64,000 bases of DNA from Sipunculus nudus (taxonomy: Eukaryota; Annelida; Sipuncula; Golfingiida; Sipunculidae). Shown here piece after piece: positions 56,652 through 64,000 of the stretch. Each line of letters starts with the position of its first letter. The first letter of the stretch is position 1. The stretch spans positions 46,321,327-46,385,326 of the forward strand of contig CM049308.1 of the NCBI GenBank assembly GCA_026874595.1, read 5' to 3'. Below the pieces are notes generated by a model. It was not told the origin of the DNA, ran no database searches, and saw only the letters and a list, made by a program, of their open reading frames with translations. Position numbers and translations under genes: made by a program.

Positions 56652-59600
56652 AATTAGCTCAGCTGACTATAAGTCATCTGAGCTATAGTCGTGGTCCATT
56701 GTCCGTCGTCCGTCCGTCTGTCCGTCCGTCCGTCCGTCCGTCCGTAGATGTGGCACGTTTTGAAACCGTAAGACCTAGGAATCCAAAATTCAGCATAATG
56801 TTAGATGTCCCCAAGATCTCCTACCAAGCCGAAAACTGGGTCTTTGCGACTTCATTCCTTTGAGAAATTAAGGAAAAACCTCAATTTTTTATTATAAACC
56901 TATTTTCACACTTCAGGACTGCCTAATATCAAAACCACTCATCTGTTTTTCCTCATATTTCCTATAAATAATCCTCTATATAATTCCTATGCACATGCCA
57001 GAAATTAGGTCTGTATTGTATAATTTAAAAAAGTTTGGGCCCAAACATAATGCATTTTGTAAATAATCAGGAAAGAAATTTTATCACTTAACTCAAAACT
57101 TGTTAAAGCTAAGCACTTTTTTCCAGTAATATTACTTTTATTAATCAAAATTAAATTGTATACCCAAAATTAGATCAAAATCTTTTAAATTTTTAAAAAT
57201 ATTAGCAAAAATAAAAAATTGGTACCTTAAATTTTGCCCAACTTTGACCATGGCACGTTTTTTTTGCTGTAACTGCTGTGGATTTAATTTTCACAGCATG
57301 TTTTTGTTAGCATTTCAACTGTTAACACCAAAAATTTGAAACCAGTTGATCAAAAACTGTAGATTTTATTCAAGTTTTCAAGCACCATGTCACATATTGC
57401 TAGTGTTATGCAGTTTGCTAGAGCTCAGCTCCCGAGCTTCAGCTCTAAGTTCCTTAAATTTGGCATACAGTTAGATTTCTCCAAAATCCCCTACCATGCC
57501 AAGAATGTGGTCACTAGGACTTAATTCCTTCGAGATATCAATGAAAAACTTCATTTTTCCATTAAAAACCCATTGTTACACTTTAAGACTGCCTCATATC
57601 AAAACCACTGATCTGACTTTGATCATATATAATATACATATTTTTCTATACATTCGCTATGCACATGCCAGAAATGATGTCAGTATTGTGTATTTTTTTA
57701 AAGTTATGGGCCCAAACATAATGCACTTTTTTAAAAATCAAGAAATATATTTACTCACCTAAGATGAGAATTGCTGAAGCTGGAGACTTTTTTTCAGGAA
57801 TATAACTTTATTTAATCAAGATTCGATTGTTTACCCAAAATTAGATCTGAATTTTGCAAATTTTTCAAGTTATTAGCTTAAATAAAAAATCAATACCCTA
57901 AATTTTGTCCACTTTTGGCAATGGCATGTTTTTTTTTCTGGAAGCACTGTTGATTTAATTTTCACAGCATATATACATAAGGATTTAATCTTTTAAAATC
58001 TGAAATTTCAAAGGAATTGATTGAAAAGAGTAGCTTTTATTCAAGTTTTCATACACCATGTCAAGTGTTGTTTACATCTAGCTCACCTAGTAGTAAAGCC
58101 TTCACTTGCATTATGTAACCCACACCAGGCAGCTTGTCTTGGCTCAGCTGGGCCACAACTAGCAGGCTTCTTCTCTGCCCTGCACACACACGCCCCCCCC
58201 CCCCCCTCCCCCCACCCTAGATGATGCATTAACTAGATGAATGTTATAATTTTCTGTATTTCATTTTATTCTTGGCTATGCTACATTTTAGATTTTGTAT
58301 TTACCACCAGGGTTACAATGATTAAAGTGCACATTTAATTGTGTCCACAAAGTGGTGTATTGCTATGAAAGTGTGGATGTTCATCAGATAAGTAATTTCT
58401 TCCTTGAGAAGAGTAAAAACTTCACAAGGTGTGAAATTGACTATTAATTCCAGGAATAAATTAAAGCTTAGATTGTAATTAGCATAATATTTGATCACTT
58501 AACACAAAAAACGTTAAAGCTATGGACCTTTTTTCCAGTAATATAACTTTAATTAATCAAAATTAAATTGTATAGCCAAAATTAGATGAAAATCTTTTAA
58601 ATTTTTTAAAATATTAATAAAAATAAAAACTTGGTACCTTAAATTTTGTCCAACTTTGACCATGGCACGTTTTTTTTTACTGTTAGTACTGTGGATTTAA
58701 TTTTCACAGCATGTTTTTGTTAGCATTTCAACTGTTAACACCAAAAATTTAAAACCAGTTGATCAGATGTCTCCAAAATCCCCTACCATGCCAAGAATTT
58801 GGTCACTAGGACTTAATACCTTCGAGATATTAATGAAAAACTGCATTTTTCCATTAAAAACCCATTGTTACACTTCAAGACTGCCTAATATCAAAACCAC
58901 TGATCTGACTTTAATCATAAATAATATACATATTTTTCATTCTCTATGCACATGCCAGAATGATGTCAGTATTGCGTAATTGTTTTAAGTTATGGGCCCA
59001 AACATAATGCACTTTGTAAAAAATTAAGAAATATAGTTACTCCCCCTAACCAGGGCATTGCTGAAGCTAGAGATTTTTTTGTCAGGGATGTAACATTATT
59101 TAATCAAGATTCAATTGAATACCCAAAATTAGTTCTGAATTTTTCAAATTTTATAAGTTATTAGTATAAATATAAAATTAGTACCTTAAATTTTGCCCAA
59201 ATGTGACCATGGCACGTTTGTTTCCCGTGAGCACTGTTGATATAATTTTCATATCATGCACACATAAGGATTTCAGCTTTTTAGTTTAGAAAGCTGAAAG
59301 AAATTGGCCAAATATTGTAGCTTTTATTAATGTTTTTTATGAGACCCTGTCAGACTTTGGCTCTCTTTAGCCCCTCTTGAGTCACCTGTATGTTGACCTT
59401 GTTGACCTTTCATCAAATTATGCACGCTTGAGGCGAGAATCCAGGCAGCTTATGGCCAGCCACAGTTGATCCAGGTGTCCAACCCAACTCATCTAGTAGT
59501 TTTAACCAACAACATAACAATAAACAATAAATTGATAAATTTTTATTGGTTTTAATAACAAATTAAAGAAAAATAGAAAAGGAATTTGTTAGTTTATAAT

Positions 59601-60560
59601 AACAGGAAATTAACTTGCAGTTACTGATGATATAAGAATCTTGTATCGATGGGTAGAATGTCACATATTCCAAATAATACCATGCAGTCACCTATGGCAT
59701 TTTTCAGTTCAATTTTAATGATAAAGAAGTAAATCATATTATTCATTACTAATCATTAGGGATTATATGAAGGAAATTAATGATAGACAAAGATGCAGTT
59801 GATAATATTAATCTAGATTCCTACTGTGTCTAGTGTGTACATTGATGTGAAATTAGTCCAAAATGAAATTTTTACAGTTATTTTTTAATATAAATAAAAG
59901 CCATAAAACCAGGTACTTATGATCATTATTTAAATGTGTGAATTTTGTATATTCTGGATTCTCAACATCATTGTTTGGTGAAAACTGAATAAATACCAGA
60001 CATGGTGCGAATACTTTGTAATTGTATTTAAATACGAATATGATTATGTACTCCATTATAAAATTTCTTGCATAAAGAATGGGAATTCAGGTAAAAATTA
60101 AAGTATATGAATACTCGTGCAAATACTTTCAAAATGTATTCATGGATGCATTCATGAATATATTCTTTAATATTATTTTAATAATCATATATGTTATATT
60201 TCATTTTAAAAAATCATATGATTCTCTTATTATTTTTAATAAAAATTATATTTGGGACAATATTTGTAATATTTTTAATAAATAGTTAAACTCTTATATT
60301 ATATGTTCTGTTTATAAGTTATATGGCCAAGTCAAAATCTGTGTGACAGTAGTACTCCATTTGTTAATAAAATAAATGAAATCAATCCTCTTCCCTGTCT
60401 CCAAAGGTACTATCAAAATCATACATAAGCTAAACAACAACAACTCATAATACAGCTTATATTTATTACCACACAAAACCAGCATGTGCCTCATTTCTAA
60501 ATAATATTTTTTTATCATATATAACAGCTGAGTGTCGTGACCCATAGGTCCCTTGTTTTT
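56652..60560 (+). mobile_element. B-family element, complete ends, expanded core
   Basis: The 5' hairpin lies at 56656-56684, followed by a (GTCC)n tract to 56745. Several diverged core units follow, with a junction near 58487 where one core variant is cut and another begins. The 3' module and terminus AACAGCTGAGTGTCGTGACC, CATAGGTCCCTTGTTT (60526-60560) close it. Length 3.9 kb. It is nearly identical over long stretches to 29340-33231 and 38769-41351. Confidence 0.78.
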
Positions 60561-60668
60561 AACTATTATGGCCATATACTTAACTTTTGAAAACTTAATT
60601 ACCTTCACACATTATTTGTTTATGAAATGTAACTTTTATATAACACTTACCGTAGGCCCATTTTTGTA

Positions 60669-62396
60669 TCCGCCAAAACAGAGTTTTGCGGATACTATGT
60701 TTTCAGCTGCACGCCGCTGCCGCCGCCTCGTAGGTGTCCGGAGAACTCCTCTGTAACGGCTGGGCGGAATTTTACGAAACCCGGGATTATGTTCGGGTCA
60801 CATGTGAACTGCTGCGCCCCGATTTTGTTTTGACCTCTGACCTTTCCTCTGCGCTCTGCGTCCGTTTGTGCGTCTGTTTCCACACATAAACCCACATATC
60901 TCGGGAACCGTTTGACAGATCAGGAAAATTTTTTTGCACAAATGTAGCCCTTGGAGAGCTTTATAACATACACAAAAAATGGTGGCGCCACCTGCAACCA
61001 TGTTTGCAAGTGTCCATCTGTTCGTCTGCCTTGGGTTAAAATCACTCATATCTCTGCAGTGACTTTACTAATTCACCTGAAATTTGGCATGCGTAAACAT
61101 CTTGGATAGCTTCTCTGATTTTATGACAGGTGGCGCCACCTACATTCACATTTACGCTGCAGACATCCAAGCTCATATCTCGGGAACCGTTTGACCAATC
61201 AGGAAAATTTTTTTGCACAAATGTAGCCCTTGGAGAGCTTTATAACATACACAAAAAATGGTGGCGCCACCTGCAACCATGTTTGCACAGTGTCCATCTG
61301 TTCGTCTGCCTTGGGTTTAAATCACTCATATCTCTGCAGTGACTAGACTAATTCACCTGAAATTCGGCATGCGTATACATCCTGGATAGCTTTTCTGATT
61401 TTATGACAGGTGGCGCCACCTACATTCACATTTCAGCTGCAGACATCCAAGCTCATATCTCGGGAACCATTTGACCGATCAGGAAAATTTTTTGCACAAA
61501 TGTAGCCCTTGGAGAGCTTTATAACATACGCAAAAAATGGTGGTGCCACCTGCAACCATGTTTGCACAGTGTCCATCTGTTCGTCTGCCTTGGGTTAAAA
61601 TCACTCATATCTCTGCAGTGACTTGACTAATTCACCTGAAATTCGGCATGCATATACATCCTGGATAGCTTTTTTGATTTTATGACAGGTGGCGCAACCT
61701 ACATTCACGTTTACGCTGCAGACATCCAAGCTCATATCTCGGGAACCGTTTGGCCGATTGGGCCAAAATTTTGCATGTGTATAGATCTCACATAGCTCTT
61801 TATCATACGCAAAACTAGTGGTGCCACCTGCAGCCATTTTTGCACAGCTCGCGTCTGTTTGTCTGCCATGGGATAAAATCACTCATATCTCGGCAGTGGT
61901 TTGCATATCTGCCTAAAATTTTGCAGGTTTATACATCCCCGATAGCTCTCTTGATTTTATGACAGATGGCGCCACCTGCATTCTAGTTTATGCAGCAGAC
62001 ATCCAAGCTCATATCTTGGGAACTGTTTGACCGATTGGGCCAAAGTTTTGCATGTGTATAGTTCTCACATAGCTCTTTATCATACGCAAAACTGGTGGCG
62101 TCACCTGCAACCATTTTTGCTCAGCGTCCATCTGTTTGTCTTCCACGGGCTCAAATCACTCATATACATGTAATGGTTTGACTTATCTGCCTTAAATTTT
62201 GCATATGTATACAACTTGGACGGCTTTCTGGATTTTGTGGTGGGGGGGCAACCTAAATACACAATTTGGCTGCAGACATCCATGCTAATATGCAACACTC
62301 TATTTCCTCTTGCCACTCAATCCATGCCTCACTTCACCCGTTCCACTCTGATTTAGGCGGATACACGTAGACGCTTGTCGACTACCCGTATTCTAG
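60669..62396 (+). mobile_element. Helitron H1, complete long copy
   Basis: The 5' end TCCGCCAAAACAGAGTTTTG (hairpin with GCGGATAC, preceded by A) and the 3' end CGACTACCCGTATTCTAG (followed by T) bound 1,728 bp. DR1 TGACCTCTGACCT is at 60831-60843. There are about five tandem units with GGTGGCGCCACC at 60981, 61129, 61260 and 61409 and several one-base variants. No Rep/helicase. It is the longest full copy in the window, and its units alternate two half-units (GGCGCCACCTGCAACCAT and GGCGCCACCTACATTCAC). Confidence 0.85.
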
Positions 62397-62403
62397 TTCC
62401 TAT

Positions 62404-63525
62404 AAGCTATTGGCTTGAACATATTGGACTTTGTAAAAAATCAGGAAAAATATTTGCTCACGTAACATTAAAATTTTTTAAGCTTGAGACTTTTTTTCCC
62501 AATTATTTAACTTTCTTTAACTAAGATTCAATTGTATACCCAAAATTAGATCTAAATTTTGTAAACTATTTTATTAGCATAAAAAATAAAATAAGTACCT
62601 TAAATTTTGCCCAACTTTGAACATGGCACTTTTTTTCCTGTGAGTACTGTTGATTTAATTTTCACAGCATGTAAACATACATATTTAATTTGATTAAAGC
62701 TGAAATTTGAAAATAAAAGCTTGCACATTAGGCTAGTTATTGAATTTTTTAGGCTCTATTGTAGCCACTTGCTTTGTCCAGATGCAGGCAACTCACTCTT
62801 GGTCACTTGAAGTCAGCTATGCCAGGGTTCCTGATTTGTTAATCACTGGGGAAATCCCTTGCTGTGACAGGTGTACAGTAATTCTCATATCATCCCCCCC
62901 CCCTCTTAATTTATTATTAAAAAAAAATAATTGGATTAGAAAAAATTAAGTCTGATTGAAACATATTCTTTCCTCAGGAGACTGGAACATAAAGTGATCA
63001 GCTCTGTCTGTCCATCATCTCTCCATTATCATTAAATATATATATTAATAATGAAATGTTTCCTATAAGGCGCCGTTAAAATAACTTTCATATGCTGTAT
63101 GTGTATGGATTTAACCATTAAAGTCTGAAATTTGTGGCAACTTATAAATTCAATTGTGTAATATTGCATATTTTAAACTTTAATCCCATCATTCAAACCC
63201 CCCTTCCCCCTAACCACCACCACCACCACCAAGTCCTTGCATCTGTGGACTGGGGACATTTTATAAAATACATTTTACATTTTTACATTTCATAAAATAA
63301 GAAAATACATATATTTAATGATATATTTATTAAAAGAAATAGGTCCAATTGAACAGATGTGTAAACTACTGAACTGTCAACTGTTTATCAAAAAGCCAAC
63401 CAATGATCATGGTATTAATATACATCTTAAGGTCACAAACTGCTCACATGCTTTAATTTTAACATTAGGAAATGCATGGTTTGGTCACAAAATATTATTT
63501 GCAACATTTTCTTACTCATCAATCC
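62404..63525 (+). mobile_element. B-family interior copy, truncated at both ends
   Basis: Matches the interior of the B element at 18700-20060 block by block (GTCAGCTATGCCAGGGTT, CCTGTGACAGGTGTACAG-type, GTGTAAACTACTGAAATGTC). Similarity stops near 63525, at ctcatcaatcc. No terminus present. Confidence 0.65.
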
Positions 63526-64000
63526 CAAGGAGGGTACAGACTGGAGTAGCAGCTGTCAAAAGCCCCGCCAGATCTCAAGTGTCAGTCGTGCGCTAATTGC
63601 AATTAAGACATGATAAGCCCAATAACTCTATTGTGCGCCTGTTATGCCGTGGTGTCAGGCGCAGCGGCGGCACGCCCTTTGATAAAGCTAGCCTGCTAGA
63701 TGTTACTTCTGTTGTCCGCTGTAGCTCACTGAAGCAGAGAATAACATTGACCGGAATTATGATTGCGCAAATGGTTTGTGTCAAGAATTATGCGCAACAA
63801 TTTTATCTAGAGAGGTTTTGTGTTGAGGAACCACTGGATGGATTTTGGGATAGATGCGGTCACCATGCATCAACTTCTGCCGTGATTCATGACAGATGAC
63901 TGGTAAAAGTAAACCTAACTTTCCCTGAATAACTTCAGAATTATAAAAAATTACACACACTTCTGACATATATTAATAATTAGCCATATATTATAGTATT
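63526..64000. other. Unrecognised sequence at window edge
   Basis: More GC-rich than its neighbours, and open on both strands: a 100-codon + frame at 63597-63899 and 60-odd codon - frames at 63593-63784 and 63781-63969. No family recognised in any frame. It may be part of another mobile element. Confidence 0.3.

Larger units (their letters stand above)
37197..64000 (+). other. Intron 3 of the kinase gene (5' part, open at window edge)
   Basis: Begins with donor gtatac, phase 2. No downstream kinase exon was recognised before the window ends, so the interval is read as one long repeat-filled intron. If the gene were broken or rearranged here, part of this would be intergenic instead. Confidence 0.6.

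Noticed and set aside
37197-64000. Possible exon 4 or later kinase exons (RDKLWICMEF, HRDIKGAN, DFG)
   Set aside because: Looked for in the readable frames of this interval and not seen. This is a reading by eye, so a short or diverged exon cannot be wholly excluded.

Overview
This is a window of animal nuclear DNA, most probably from a bivalve mollusc. The signs are a split protein kinase gene with canonical GT/AG introns, AT-rich intergenic sequence, and Helitron/Helentron-like interspersed repeats with a (GTCC)n tract behind a 5' hairpin, a style I associate with mollusc genomes. There is no prokaryotic gene organisation and I see no rRNA, tRNA or CRISPR array. The species is not determinable by reading.

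Only one conserved host gene is visible: the 5' part of a MAP4K3/MAP4K5-type (germinal-centre-kinase-like, GLK/happyhour) Ser/Thr kinase on the + strand. Three coding exons are recognisable (4520-4603, 15836-15893, 37106-37196). They splice in matching phases into the first 78 residues of the kinase domain, including the glycine loop, the catalytic Lys and the helix-C Glu. Introns 1 and 2 are 11.2 and 21.2 kb. Intron 3 runs at least 26.8 kb to the window edge without a recognisable exon 4. Thus 233 coding bases are spread over 64 kb and nearly everything else is mobile-element sequence.

Layout. 1-4500: upstream region with a GGTCGTCC-hairpin repeat, a 2.27-kb TA-flanked terminal-inverted-repeat element, a TATA-like box and exon 1. 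4604-15835 (intron 1): two hAT-type MITEs with 8-bp target duplications, a long-inverted-repeat element, a complete TC...CTAG Helitron (10185-13715) interrupted by another repeat, and a repeat rich in AGGTCA half-sites. Exon 2 sits 12 bp after what looks like the 3' terminus of a Helentron-like element. 15894-37105 (intron 2): Helentron-like elements of at least two families (called A and B here) nested three deep, plus complete and broken copies of a second Helitron family (H1). 37197-64000 (intron 3): a 160-bp tandem array, more A and B elements, a decayed and truncated DIRS-like tyrosine-recombinase retrotransposon (50634-54372), another complete H1 Helitron (60669-62396), and a final stretch of unrecognised sequence.

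The non-autonomous elements look assembled from interchangeable parts: a 5' hairpin followed by a (GTCC)n tract, a tandem core, and a 3' palindrome ending TTGTTT (or hairpin plus CTAG). Two short signals recur across families whose flanking sequence is otherwise unlike. One is the 12-bp palindrome GGTGGCGCCACC, in the cores of A, H1 and H2. The other is a DR1-type AGGTCA direct repeat, in H1 and C. No transposase, Rep/helicase or other autonomous Helitron protein was seen. The only mobile-element proteins are the broken DIRS-like gag, RT/RNase H and recombinase. Nearly all open reading frames in the window are chance frames inside repeats.
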